Of a DNA stretch of 64,000 nucleotides, positions 1-12,430 are shown one piece after another. The notes under the pieces were generated by a model. It was not told the origin of the DNA and searched no databases. It saw only the letters and a list, made by a program, of their open reading frames with translations. Source of the DNA: Plasmopara viticola. Its lineage: Eukaryota; Oomycota; Peronosporomycetes; Peronosporales; Peronosporaceae. The translations under genes and the position numbers were made by a program. Each line of letters opens with the position of its first letter. Positions within the stretch are counted from its first letter, which is position 1. Location of the stretch: the NCBI GenBank assembly GCA_001695595.3, contig MBPM02000182.1:1-64000 (forward strand). The letters are read 5' to 3'.

Positions 1-3000
1 AAATAACTACGAGGGATTGGATCATGTAATATTGGGTGTTCTTGGAATTTGCACTCTCTTATCTGCCAAAAATTGGGCATTTCCAATAAACTTCACTTGT
101 GCGTGTTGTGTCCTCAAAATACTTAAAGGAACAACAACCGTTGAGTATTTTTAGCACTCACTCTTATATGTTAGGAAGGTGTGGGCCTCATGAATTTATT
201 CATGAATTAAAAAACAACATCCTAATTACTGAAACGACACTTTTCAAATAAGCTAGGGAATTTGTTCAGGGATGATCCAGAGGTAGTCATACCTCATACA
301 CAACATATTCTTAATACAGGTCGCTATGATGAAAGCGCTGATTTGAAATGCTCGCTTTGAGAAGCATTGCTATAGACAGGCTCGTCTGTCTGTTATACCT
401 TGGGTGGACTATCTCTCACATATAAGACCAAAAATACTTGTACCTAAAGATCCGACTTGGGCCCAGTACCAATAAATATGGGTCTCTCTTATAACAGAAG
501 CGCTAGTGTAGGCCCAAGATTAATATGAAAGTTGTCGAAGCACTGGCGTCTATAAATTTTTTAGCGGAACTTTGAGCCCGCTGGTTAAAGTGGCTATTAG
601 GCACACTAAAAAGATTGGTTCAAATGTGGGTAGAATATTTTGACATATTATGGAAAACAGGTTTTTGCAAGGATTGACTATTTATCCTTTTTCTAAGTTA
701 TACAGACATTTTATTCATAGAATTGTACCAAAACTTTCTTTTATAAGAATATAAATTCATTTAATTTTTGATATGTTCCTGGATAGGTGTTTGCAAGGCA
801 CAAAGATTAGCGTAGATGCATAGGTAGGTACCATGTTACCATCAACTGCGAGTAGGCTTCACTGAGTGCAAATATCATAGCTTTGCTAAAAGAAAAAAAG
901 GATACGATACGAGATCGACTTTCGATACGTGGCTGACAAAGGGCTTGTTTACCAGGAAAGCCGACGCTCACTTTGATTGCACTGTCATGGCAGGTGCAGT
1001 CCAATTGAAAAAGACGTAAGAGTAAATGAAGTTCAAGGAATTATCAGCCACTGAGTTGATTGCTGATATAAAAGCCAGAAATATCGTTGATGTATTTTCT
1101 TAAAAATTTCCATTTCTTTAAGGATGCTTTGTATCAAACAAAAGTAACCTCTATCAGCCTTACAGAAAGCTTACGCTGTGCTTTAGCTGCAAAAAGATTG
1201 TAAGGATTTGTTACATTCTCTGTGAAGCAAATTTTGATGTAGTGGCCAGAGACCCGCCATTGAAATATACTCGAATAAAAAAACAAAACAAGACATTTAC
1301 CGCGCGCCAGGCACAAAGCACGGTGTCTCCAGGCAATCACCACGGCCTCAAAAGCAGCGTGAGCCCATTGACGTCCGCTTTGCTAGCAAGGCAAGTGCGG
1401 TAGTCGAGGTCCTACTAAGTTTTGTGTTAACAAAACACGCGCAAAGTGCCGAGTGGTTCACGCTTATAACATGCCGAACAGTGCAACGGTACCCGCACAA
1501 ACAACCATAACGAGCGAGGACATGAAGGTCAACAACGTGTACAGTGTTTGATGTACAGTGCATAGAATTTATGCAAGGGCTTCTCCCGAATCCAAACCAG
1601 GAAACTTCCACGGCAGTTAGTTTGCCTTGTGATTAAGTATGAGAGTGCTTAGCGATGCCACCCAGCAACTTTTGACTACTTTACACATTTTTATATCATT
1701 GAGAGCTTCATACGAACAATATGTGACATTTAGTTTGTCGATGGACGCTCTGGGGAATATCAGAGGCCCAATAAGGCCACCTGTGGAAAGCTTCTAGGTC
1801 ATAATGACCAATTAATTCTATCTCAAGTAAACGCCTCGGCTGTTGAATTGGCAGCCATGCGATACGGGATAGTTAAAGCCGTCTCGTCTTGGCCTAAGCC
1901 AAGCTTTTTGAGGCTTTGAAAAGGTAAGTTTTGGCTACGCATGTCTCGAAAAGCCTTTAACAAAGCGTATTGGCAGAAAGTTGACGGATCATGCACCAAA
2001 GAATGCCTTTAGCAGGCTTAAGCTCTGGCCTTATTGGAAGAGACCTAGCTGGTAAGCGTTGTTTGCGGCACTTTTGACTATGACATTTGTTGCGCATTAT
2101 TGCAACACGAAAGAAGTGGACGTGAGTAAGCTAGTCAAGGCAGCTTATAGCTGTCACTAACAATTACCTTGTTCATGACATAACGCTCCCTGCCACGGCT
2201 AACACTCAGAATGCTTCTTCCGAGACCTAAGCCCTTGGGGTCAACTAAGAATATACACCCCTGAGGACGGCAATAATTCACTCCGCTTGTCAGGCAAGAT
2301 GGCTGCCATGTTTCACGTCATAAAACTTTCGTGTTGGATACAATCCTGCAACCTTAATGTGGTTGCCGTCGCACTTTCGCCAATCTATAAATTGGCCCAC
2401 ATATGCAGGGAAAAAAGCTCTATTGATGAGCAATATCAACCTATACATTAAATGCGACTCTTCATTGCAGGCGAGTATTTAAGCCCTCGATAGCAATAGA
2501 TGATATATTGCTATAAAAGGCAGACGGTATGCTAAGTATAAAATATCCAGCAAATCCATCCTACGTCATTGTATGGAACGACGGATGTTTTATAGCGCGA
2601 ACACATGATGCTCTATTAATGACCCTTCGGGCCGAAAGAAAGCGTTTTTCTTGATTTTCATATTGATGGACCGCTTGTAAGAGCGGGTGGCCAAGTATGT
2701 AAGGGCCTGCGAGACCTACCATTAAATAAAATTAGTTGCTCAACGTTGGCTTCATAAAGGATCCAACCAATACGGGCTAATCCTGCGAGTTGATTAGCCT
2801 TTACTTTTGGTTTGGCTTGACAACAGATAATGCTTGTACGGGCAAAGAAGTGTTCGTGTGCTGCTTAAGTAAGGCAGTGCTTTTGGTATCTGTTGCAGCT
2901 GCTATAACTTTTATGTTTACGGCTTTAAATACTGGGATCAGCGGTTTGTCACTCCGTTTGGCAAAAGCTATTGGTACTTTTGAAAATTCGATTGCCAACA

Positions 3001-5056
3001 CCGACAGTAATGCATTTTTTTGGATGGCCAGATCGGAAAGGAAGTCGTGTGCGAGACAACACTGCGCAGTATTCGCACTGAAGCGCCACACTCGTGATTT
3101 AATAAGCTTTTTACAGTTAATTTCGCACTTTTTAACGATACTATTAACGCATCTAAAGGCACATTTGTGTTCGTGGTCTGAGACACCTGAGAGTTCCGTT
3201 TACTCTTTGTAGAGCGTGAATGCTACTAGATATGTATGTGGAGATTGTAGGAAACCCTTTTACGCTGAGACTTTAGTGTAAGACTAATTAGCTTACAAAA
3301 ATTGGTATCTCTATCTGACTCTGTGAAACGTCAAATTTATACAATCAGCAGGTCAGGGATGCAATTGCGTCCGCTCGGCATACACGATATAAATTTCCAG
3401 GTAACAGCCGCTCCGTGTGGAGTGCACTGTGGTGCAGAGGCGCTCTCATATAGTCATGAGCTTCTTGCAAATTGACTCGATTATCCAGTTCTTAGAAAAC
3501 TATGGGAGCTGTTTAAACGACTCTACCATTATTGCCCTAAGGCGATTACTATCTGGTGACCCCGTGCCCGCGCTCAGAATATCAAAGCCAGAGCATACCA
3601 AATAGAAGTTGTCTCATACTCTTAGCCCACGAATGTACAATACTTTGACCTTGAGTGCCACTTCACGATTCCTTATTTATTCAGTCCCTAGATCGTTTCT
3701 AATCTAACCGTGACCGGGGTTTATACACCTGTTCCGTGTTTTGTTCAAGGCAATTTATATCGCAGAGTGAGATACTTTAGCGGTACTTGGTGCGGTGCTA
3801 AAAACACGCGTTTAGACATTGTAAGCGATAGAACAATGCCCCTTTTTCAAACAAAGTGCAGTTTACAGATGCCACGCGGAGATTGGCCGCCAGAGAGCTC
3901 TCGCTAAGCTCAAACTAGCTGAGCGTAAAACTCGCAACCACAACTTTTATCGATCCGGCAGTATCCATCCGGAAGTTTCCCCATTCTATGCTGGACGCAT
4001 TGTCTGAAGAGTGAGTAGGCCTTTAACGGGGGTGCGACTCATGTCGGCACTAGGCGGCAAGTTACACAGCCCCTCGCTCAAAGCATTCCAACCGTACCTT
4101 TTTTAAGAATAAGCAAAGGTTGCCCTCCATAACTCTCCTTCCCTCTTCCTTCTAAATGTAAGCTGGCTTCTGAAATCAAATTCTCACTTCTGGAATCCAT
4201 GGACTTCTCTTCTCTTTTTTGGAAAGTCTTTTTCACGGTGAAAAAGTCTGACGTGAAGCCTAGCACCTCAAGGTGCGTACTCTCGGGCGACGAGATTAAT
4301 TTGACAGCGGCTTCAATAGCTGAGGCTCCTTTGCGTCCCTTGGGAACGAAGTGCGAGAAAAAGTGTTCGCCAATGTTATCGCCGGAAGGCGGACGTGAGC
4401 GGACCACCGGATGAGGGAGAACTATTGGCGCACGTCCTGTGTCACGGTGAGGTAAGATGCTCGTCCAGAGTTTTCATTACCTAAGCGACTCCAGCGATAG
4501 TGGTCGTTGTCCACGGCACAGGCGCAACTTTTGAGGTAGACGCCTTTTTCTTTAAAGACGTAGCTATTGCGGCTGGCGCATAGACGCATCCTTAGGCACG
4601 GAATCAGGCTTTTCAATTAACTTTTTACAAAAGAGTCAAGAGCGAGTCTTCATCTCTTAGTTACTGTTTTCGAAGTCCAAGTGAAGGAAGGTGCAACCGC
4701 TTGTTAGATAAAGCCAAGCTTTTGTGGTAATAAATCGGATTTCGATTGGACGGAGCACGGCAAACATCCTTTCGGTGTTTATATTTTGAATTACCGGGTC
4801 GTTGTCGTGTGGATTTTGCTTGTGAGTGATACACGCTTTATGGTTCACGGCCACTTCAGGCGGTAAATTATATTTCGGCAAATAATGCCACTAGGCCATA
4901 TCATTGAGTTGCCGTACGCGATCGAAGCACCTGCATTGCTTGCGTTGTGCAGGTTTGTAAAGCCGAAAGTTGAAATAGAAGTGGGGACATAAATACAAAT
5001 GTAGCCTATGACTAAGATTATACGGTAAATGCATGTCAGCTATACAAACAACATCC
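1..5056. other. Gene-poor stretch, no gene recognised
   Basis: I see no reading frame with a recognisable domain here. Frames are short, overlap on both strands and are broken by stops. Two patches have somewhat longer open frames: about 2790-3212, open on both strands, and 4078-4881 on the minus strand, where three successive short frames could be a decayed gene. Neither resembles a family I know. The stretch is probably intergenic sequence with old, unrecognisable insertions. Confidence 0.5.
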
Positions 5057-6764
5057 ATGGGAAACACTGGAAGCAGCACTAGAGATCGTGTGAGCGAGTG
5101 GAAGGGTCCCTTTAGCGACGAAGTAAGTTTGCCTAGTGCCTTAGTAAGCATCAATAGATACGATGTATCCACTGTACATTTTGCAGGAGTACGAATGTTT
5201 AAGGAAGAAATATAAAATGGCCATAGCAACGGCGTCATCCACAGACGCTTCGAAGGCCAACCTGCAGGTAATGTGAGTGCAATAGACGCGTATGATGCTC
5301 AAATTGACAACTTCATGCTGCTGTAGACGTGGTTGGAGCTACCGCTGCCTGCTGAGGTGCCAAAAGAATTAACCGCTTCATACCGTCGCCTCGGCACTGC
5401 CTTTTACCAGTTTTGCTTGCTGACGAAAGAAGGCGACGGCGATGCTGCCTGTAGTGATCTGCAGATGACAGATTTTGCACGAGGAGGTCAATGGGGCTTG
5501 ACAGAAAGTTAGACGAATAAAAATTGTATTCACTAACGACTCCATTGTTTTCTATTGGTAGTGGCACAGTGCGTGCGAGCGTCATCACAGGCAATCTGTC
5601 GTGCGCTATTTAAACTATTTGCACCAAATATTCAAGCCACTTCAATGACAGAAGAAGAAATGAACCAGTTATTGTTTGCCTGTTTAGTCATGGCTATAGG
5701 ATGTGAAGTTGATGATGTGAATCAGATGGTGTGTGTGGCGAAGGCTCTCGCTCGTGCACCGATGCCGCCAGAAAAGAAGATGGCTCAAGTGTCCATTGAT
5801 GACTTTCTTACATGGAGTGGAGCCCAATTTCCTCTTCTTTACACCATTTTTATGTCATATATGGCGCGAAAGAGCTTCGAGTCTTTGACCAAGCCGTCGT
5901 ACGAGGCGCCTCAATTGTCTCACAAAAGCGATATTCTGTTCAGGTGACGAATTTTGCGCGTATTTCACCAACTTTTGGACTAAACCTAAACTAATGCGCT
6001 CATGTGATGTCAACGCAGATCGCATTTTGTGGTGCTGTCTACGGTGACCACGTTACTCCAGGTGCCACTAAGCCGATTGTACACAAGCGCACAGGATGGT
6101 TTGAGCTTTAATCGATTGAGCTATCACATTTTAGGCTACTCTGGGCCAACCTTGACGATCATTCGGGATGATCAAGGAGGTGAGATTTCATTGTGCGATT
6201 AAATTTGTTTGTTCCTTCTTTCTATACTTATGAATCTGAGTTTTAGCGGTGTTTGGCATGTTTTGCGATACCGAATGGAAGGAATCAAGCCGATATTATG
6301 GAGGCAATAGCTGTTTTCTTTTTCGACTGGTGCCAGAAATTAATATTTATCGCGTAACCGCAAGCGGCATGAACGAGAATTACATGTACCTCAACTCAAA
6401 AGGGTTTGCGCTACCTCGTGGACTTGGCATGGGAGGATCGACGGACAAATTTCGACTATTTCTTAGCGAAGATTTGGATGAGCAGAGTTACACAACTGCC
6501 AAATGTTTGTCGTTCGAATCAGGTCGTTTGTCGTCCAGTGAGCAGTTTGCGATTGATGCCATGGAGGTGTGGGGCTGTGGTGGAGACGAAAGTGAGTTAA
6601 ACCAGAAAAACCATCGCCTTGAGACGACCGAGCTTATCAATCGCGCGCGGAAAGTCGACAAGGCCCAGTTTGTTGGAAACGATTTTGATAAAGAGATGTT
6701 TTTAGGGAGAACGTTCGGCCACGGAACGGATAAGGCTCGCGTTGCCGACGATGAGCAGCAGTAA
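5057..6764 (+). CDS. TLDc-domain protein, MEAK7/TLDC1-like, six exons
   Basis: Model: exons 5057-5122, 5187-5267, 5327-5507, 5562-5943, 6019-6179 and 6247-6764. All introns are 54-75 bp with GT and AG ends, and phases close to give 462 residues. The chosen start reads MGNTGSS, a classic N-myristoylation signal; an in-frame ATG lies 24 bp upstream but would hide it. The TLDc domain occupies roughly residues 237-430 and includes LSYHILGYSGPTL, FGMFCDTEWKESSRYYGG and the late AIDAMEVWGCGG motif. Human MEAK7 (456 residues) has the same length, the same myristoylated start and a C-terminal TLDc. It acts at lysosomal membranes in mTOR signalling; that role here is inference from family. The exon 3-4 junction (codon split A/TG) is the least certain. 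The gene ends 127 bp from the convergent AMBRA1-like gene. Confidence 0.85.
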
Positions 6765-6891
6765 AAAAAAGAGTGAATTATGAAGTAGCGCGTGCAGTAA
6801 TATCATCACATGGAAACGTTGTTAAATCTGCGTTTCCTTAAAACTTCAAGCTTGCACAACTAATTAGTAAGTTATTTAACACCTGAGAGCG

Positions 6892-9495
6892 TTACTCGCC
6901 CATCTCAGCGTCCTCATCTTCATTTCCCTCGACGTCAACATCGTCGTCGTCGTCGTCACCTTCCATATCATCTTCATCATCGTCGATTCCTTCGTCTTCC
7001 TCGTCATCTTCATCACCTTCCTCACCCAACTCGTCGTTTTCGTCCTCACCATTTATGTTTTGATCGTAATGGCACCGACGAGGACCGTCCAAAACATTAC
7101 AATTTTCCTCATCGTGAAAGTCACCACGAAATGTACTGCAAACTCGTAATTTACCTTGCTTGGTTCCATAAAGAAACCCACCGCCGCATATTGGACTGAA
7201 TAGAGCAATATTTACGTCGTCCATCGCACTTTCTACATGCGACAGCAATGCCATGTCTTCCCATCGATATATCCGTGTAACACGATGAACCGGAAACTCT
7301 GTCTCACTAGAAAGTTACACGACGATAAGTTAGAATGAATTATAAAAGACAAGGTCAATTTTCTTTACTCACCGTTGTATGCGGTCTCGGACTCCATAGC
7401 CAAGCAGTACATAAGCTGAGGTTGGCGAATTTTTTACCGAGGTCACGCCTCCTGCTGCAGTCTCTGCTAAGTGGCAAGTCTGCACAACTCGGCCAAGCTG
7501 TTCAGGATCCAAGGATATTAAAGCTAGCCACGTTGACTGGTTTTCTGACGATAATCGTCCTCGACGATTACGCTGATTTCTAGTAAATCGCGTCCGACTA
7601 AGCGCGATGTTTGGCCGAATTTGTGAATACCGTTGTTGAGGAACAACAGCGGGAACCGCTGTGCTTCGAGCGGGTTCCATCGCTGCAGAGTATCGCTGGA
7701 TGCTATGCGGTGGATGCAGTCGGGGTCTCACTCGTCGTATCTGTTGATTCATGTACTGATCCATTGTAAGAGATAAGTCTGCAGCTGCTGATTGCAGAGC
7801 TGCAAGCATATTTGGAGCACCCGTGTGCATGCCAGAAATGGGCACAAGTCGTGGAGCTGGAGGTTGAATAGGCAGAGATAACGGCATTGGTGTCGGTAGC
7901 GGCTGTGGACCGACGCCAGCTCCTCTTGTTGTGCGTGCGGCAATAACTGATGAAGAACTACTTTCATTCAATGCTATAGCCTGTGGATTTGATACAGATA
8001 CGTCATTTACGTCATCGCTAGGACTTGCAGCACCACCCGGTTCTTGCGTTGATGGTACGGAAGATAAAATGCTTTCCAAATCCGTCGCAGCCTCGTTTTC
8101 TGCTTCCATTTCAACCTCTTTTTCAGCTTGCCGCAAAGAAAAGTCAGCACATATCGCCAAGTATCGCCCACAACGAGAAATGTCAAATCCACCGTCATTG
8201 TAGATAAGAGCATGTGAAAGAATCACTCGGCTATTGTTCATTGCCTTCTTTGTCAAAAGCGGCTCGGGTGAGAGCGCCCACGAAGGATCGAAATCCCACA
8301 TAGTAAGGGTCACTGTAAGATCTGAAGGCGGAGCTTGGCCTTGTGGTCTCTGCCAAAAGTGTGTTAATAAGACCCTTCGTTAGTGACCAGATTACAATGA
8401 AAAGTTTAAATAAACCATTTTTTACGTACCACATAGCGCTCATTCGCTTCTCCAACCATGATCTTGGTTGGATCCGGCAAGAAAGTGACAGAGCGCAAAG
8501 TTTGGTAACTGAACATTGCGATTCGCGGGCACGTGTGCTGCAATAATACGTCAATATTGTTAGTCTGTCATAAGCAGTCTATCACTCTGATAGATTGCCA
8601 ACCTGATAATCCCACGTGTATACACATGTTCCACTAGCAATTGCCAAAATGTCTCCTGATGGGTGAAAAGAAATTGAAATTATTGCGTGACGAAGTGTCG
8701 AAACGTAGAGACAGCGGCCAGTCTCAATATCCCAAAATCTGTGCACACCAAATCCATTAGGCCTGTATGTTCAAGATTCTTTTTGGTAATAAAGTCATCC
8801 TTGTCTTAACGCACCGAACTTGAAAACCTAGACAGCCTGAAGCCACATAGCGTGGATCCGTAGGGTGGAATTTGACACTCCAAGGAGTTCGTGGATGGCC
8901 AACTAATGTCTTTATAGTCAAGAGACAGCGTAGGTTGTCATATATCGCATTTAATGTACGGTCAGAAATGCCAGCGTTTCAACTACCTGAATTACGTTGC
9001 CCGTTTTGATGCAAATAATCTTAACTGTGTGGTCTCCATGAGTCGAAGCAAACGTCTTTCTGTACAAGTTTACCAAAAGGTAAGTCTACGCTGCCCATTC
9101 TGCACCGGTCCAGTGTAATAACTAACATACCCGTCAGGACTAATAGCGATAGAGATCGTAGACTTGGTCGTCTGTGGCAACTCAAAATAGCGACTTTGGT
9201 GCTGTTTGATAGCAAGATAAAGCAAGAACCGTGCACAACCAACTTGTCAGCAATTCACCCATTTTCTTGTAGCTACAAAAAGCCGCACCTTGAAGGCACT
9301 CTCGCTTTCAGCCCAAAACTTTTCTTCTCTGTCGTCTCCAATAGCACGCACAGTCTGATGACGCCTAGATCCGCCAAATTCGCGACGAAGTAGCACACTG
9401 GCAACATTTTGCTGCTTCTTGGCGTGTCGAAAAGAATTTGGCACGCCTGGAGGTTTCATGTCGGCGGCGGCACGCTGCCAGACCTTAAAATTCAT
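6892..9495 (-). CDS. AMBRA1/DCAF3-like WD40 protein, eight exons
   Basis: Model on the minus strand, in transcript order: 9495-9289, 9201-9131, 9059-8987, 8909-8815, 8762-8603, 8537-8430, 8349-7373 and 7306-6892. Phases close to give 701 residues. The N-terminal WD40 repeats are seen as ISIAISPDGKTFASTHGDHTV, TPWSVKFHPTDPRYVASG and IISISFHPSGDILAIASG. After a low-complexity middle, a second beta-propeller part contains ILSHALIYNDGGFDISRCGRY and GGVTSVKNSPTSAYVLLGYG, hallmarks of the AMBRA1/DCAF3 family. The last about 60 residues are almost all Asp and Glu. AMBRA1-type proteins are DDB1-CUL4 ligase substrate receptors regulating autophagy and cyclin D turnover; that function here is inferred. 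The start at 9495 is the first ATG in a frame that stays open upstream without ATG, so a further 5' exon is possible. Confidence 0.85.
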
Positions 9496-10286
9496 CGCAG
9501 GATGAAAAACCAAGGGGAGTTTTCGTCGCTTCGTTTCAAGAGCAGATGCGGCAGCTCCCCGTCGGTAACTTGCTACACAATGCGTCCCAAAAGGAAGTAA
9601 AGAGACAGGCGAGTGAAATTGAAGATTAAAAAAAGGAAGCGCACAACTCGCTCGGCGTTTTGGGCGAGTGTTGCCCGGAGGTCTAGTCAGCGCTGTCTTC
9701 TCTTTCGTGGGAAGATTGACTGCTGTCACATGACACCATAGGGTCCGCCATCAGATGGTGACGAGGACTGTACAGTTGTCGCTTCGGACAATAATCTAAT
9801 AGAAACGCAATTACTTAATAACGCAACCCTGCTCTTTTTGAGCCAAAAAGGTCCTCTGAGAACTGACGATTCAGAAAATATGCATTATGAGAGGGCATCA
9901 TGCAAAATTGAGTAAGTAAGTATTCTTTCGTTGGGTTCAAATGCAATAGTCGTTCTTCTAGATCGCGGGCAGTTATTAATAAGAAGAGCTTTGCGAGAGT
10001 GTCGTACAGCCATCCAATCGCATCGGTGGCTCTAAAAAATATAGCTTTGGAGTGTATGTATCTCACGGTGATAGTTGCAGATTGTGTGTATTATCACGAT
10101 GGCAACTTAATTTCCCATTACCGATACGAGACCGCCACGGTGTGCGTTTACGTAGCGCAATGCCTCTGCGAAACTTTTTTGAAGCAAGGGCTCAATCCCT
10201 AAAAAACACTAAGCGCAACGTTTATCTAAGTGTAATGGGTCTCGATCTCAAGCGCTTGTTTCCTATTCATCGATAGCTTGTCAAGC
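9496..10286. other. Intergenic, AMBRA1-like upstream side
   Basis: This stretch holds the promoter side of the AMBRA1-like gene. The minus-strand frame stays open to about 9729 without an ATG and is probably 5' UTR. No further gene is recognised. The sequence runs directly into the left target duplication of the SINE. Confidence 0.5.
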
Positions 10287-10639
10287 CTCAGTGATGCATG
10301 GAACCGACCCTGTGGCTCGAGCGGTTAGCCGCTCGAACCAGTACCGGGAGGTACTTGGTTCGATACCCATAGAATCCGAATTAAGGAAGCCGGAGATAGG
10401 TCACTAAAGTGGACGAGCCATCACACCCGAGTGTGTGACCGCCCTACCAACTCGCGCCCGATTGGGTAATAAAAGGGTTGGGTGGGGGACGCCCCACTGA
10501 CCGAAAAAGCCCCATAGTGTAATGAGGGGTGCGGAACCCGGTCCCACCTTAGGTCGGATTGCTATCAGCATCCCGCGATAGAGACAGCTTAGTCCTAGCG
10601 CGTGGGTTCCGGTAGCTTAAATCTCAGTGATGCATGGAA
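10287..10639 (+). mobile_element. tRNA-derived SINE with 17-bp target-site duplication
   Basis: The identical 17-bp sequence CTCAGTGATGCATGGAA occurs at 10287-10303 and 10623-10639 and flanks a 319-bp insert (10304-10622). Near its 5' end the insert carries a box A-like TGGCTCGAGCGG at about 10312 and a box B-like GGTTCGATACC at about 10353, at tRNA-like spacing. These are the internal RNA polymerase III promoter elements of tRNA-derived SINEs. The perfect target duplication means the insertion is recent or well preserved. There is no coding capacity, so mobilisation would need a LINE in trans. Confidence 0.85.
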
Positions 10640-11559
10640 GAATGTGATGGTAATTCATCACTCCCTTTCTTGTTACCGGGTGCGGTTGGGTCACACCGTG
10701 GCGCAAAACACTCAATAGCTGCTTACTTTTGGCACTGGTTCGTTCATATGAAAACGTCTTTTGATGGAAGAGTCAGCAGTAGTGACATTCTCTCTGTCCG
10801 GTGTGGGAAGACAAATTCCGATCACTCTTCTTCCTATATCCACCCGTCGACCGTGCCACTTAAAGTCGTTAAAATCAGGTCGCCACAATGTCATATAAAA
10901 AAGAGACGAACTATTTTCGAGTGTTTATATCGTGTTTTTCTTCGCAAAAAAATTAACGTTGAAAATAACGACTTGAAAGTGTTGACTTTGTACTTAAATG
11001 GTAAGCTAAGAATACTTCATTCCCTGATGTAAACCATCGAATCAGTAGCCAATAATTAATACTGAAGCAAATCGTTTTGTTCTAAGAATTAAGATATACA
11101 GCAAAGAGATACAACCGCATGCAATAACTAACAAAAAAATATCCACCACAAAAAACCTCGTGGAAAATCAACATATAGAACCGTGTCATTAAATTAGTAG
11201 TTCTTCACATCAAATGCTATTATTGCTGCACAGTAGTTTTAAAAAAAGTGTGCAAGCTAGAAGGTCTGTCGACCTCTACCAGACCCTTCTCCGACTATCT
11301 TGGCTTAATTCCGTGTTGATTCCTAGCTTTCTCCTTTCGACATCATCAGTTGTGCGCAATAATTCTTTTTAAAGTAAATGTTATCACCATCACCTGTCGC
11401 GCATTTTCGTACCTTTTGTTTGGGGGGGGGCAGCTTTATAATCTCTAGGCGAACCTCTTCCTAAAAATACAACCACTTCACTTTTCTGGTTGTATCAGCT
11501 CCAACATCTTTTTTTGAACAGCTTTGATCCTCTCACCATATTTACTAAGTAATGTGGAA
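10640..11559. other. Intergenic, nothing recognised
   Basis: One 132-codon plus-strand frame starts inside the right SINE duplication and runs to 11032. It has no recognisable domain and its amino-acid composition looks random. The rest is AT-rich, with a short G run near 11424. Confidence 0.4.
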
Positions 11560-12430
11560 ATAACCAGACGCTCAATTCTATACTGTTGTACAGTTTGTAT
11601 ATATCGTTCCATCACGCCATGCGCAACTAGCTGGGCGAATTGATATTGGTTTGGCTATGCTTGATTTAGCATATTGCTTTTTGAACTCGAAAAACCAAGA
11701 GGCTGCACCAAATGTGTAGCATTTGGCGGCAAGCAAGCCAGCGAAATTCCATATTTGTAACGATCTTATTGATATTTGCGAGCCGTACCCATCGAATATT
11801 AGCATGATAGGTTTTTATCGTTTGTTGGTAGTGCGTCGTGAAACTGATGAATCCTTTAATAAAAATGTGTTCTCCCTTCAACAGCATATCTATCCAACAA
11901 AGTATAAGCAACACGTTTGCCAGGGGGAATGAACGTTGGTGGTATGTTGTGTCCAGAGGCCAAGCATGCTGCGGTCAACGATAGGTTTCGATATGCTGTG
12001 GTGCTTTTGTCCACACACTTTTGCTTTCTTTGACTGCTAAAGCTTTCTTCTTTTGGAAATCTGTTTTATGAATATTGTATACTTGGTCTGCTTTCAAAAC
12101 ATCAATTACAGTCAACCATGCTATTGTTGAGATTAGATGGTCTTCAGACGCTTCATTACGGCTACGATGGACTAATTTGGCCTCAGAATTTGACTGTGGC
12201 GACTAAAAAATTCCTGTACCATACTTCACCGAGCACAGGGATCTAAATTTTCTATACATAGCTTGAACAGTTTTATTTGCTTTCAGGAGATTTTGCAATC
12301 TGGACACAGGAAAAGCAGCGCGCTCCATTCCAATAATCCGATCCACAATATCGAACTCGCAGTCCTGATCGAAGTATGGTTTTGCCCAGTCATTCTTCAA
12401 TCTCGATGTAAAACCTGACTAGGGATTCAA
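11560..12430 (-). pseudogene. Decayed pogo/Tigger-type DDE transposase
   Basis: Read on the minus strand in shifting frames, the order matches the DDE core of pogo/jerky-type transposases. First comes QVYNIHKTDFQKKKALAVK, matching the family pattern for the first catalytic Asp region (N-x-DE-T-x-F). Then follow SKSVWTKAP and an LTAACLASGHNIPPTFIPPGKR-like stretch read across a frame change. Next is LIFDGYGSQISIRSL, where family members have a conserved DGHGSH carrying the second Asp. Last is EFKKQYAK. Stops and frameshifts are frequent, the first Asp motif has changed, and the DNA-binding N-terminus is not recognisable. This is a dead class II element copy. Terminal inverted repeats were not found. 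Confidence 0.7.

Noticed and set aside
1134..1611. Possible ankyrin-repeat remnant on the minus strand
   Set aside because: A short ADVNGLTLLL phrase resembles an ankyrin repeat, but the neighbouring sequence does not continue the pattern in any frame.
2790..3212. 140-codon plus-strand frame with a hydrophobic segment as a secreted or membrane protein
   Set aside because: The opposite strand is open over the same stretch, there is no domain, and composition looks random.
4078..4881. Minus-strand gene from three successive frames
   Set aside because: No splice pattern joins them with consistent phase and no domain is recognisable. Kept only as a possible decayed region in the gene-poor entry.
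6960..7040. GTC/ATC trinucleotide-rich stretch as a microsatellite
   Set aside because: It is the coding sequence for the acidic C-terminal tail of the AMBRA1-like protein, in frame and with mixed Asp/Glu codons.
8343..8546. Plus-strand frames opposite the AMBRA1-like exons
   Set aside because: They are shadows of the minus-strand coding exons, which splice with consistent phase and carry WD40 motifs.
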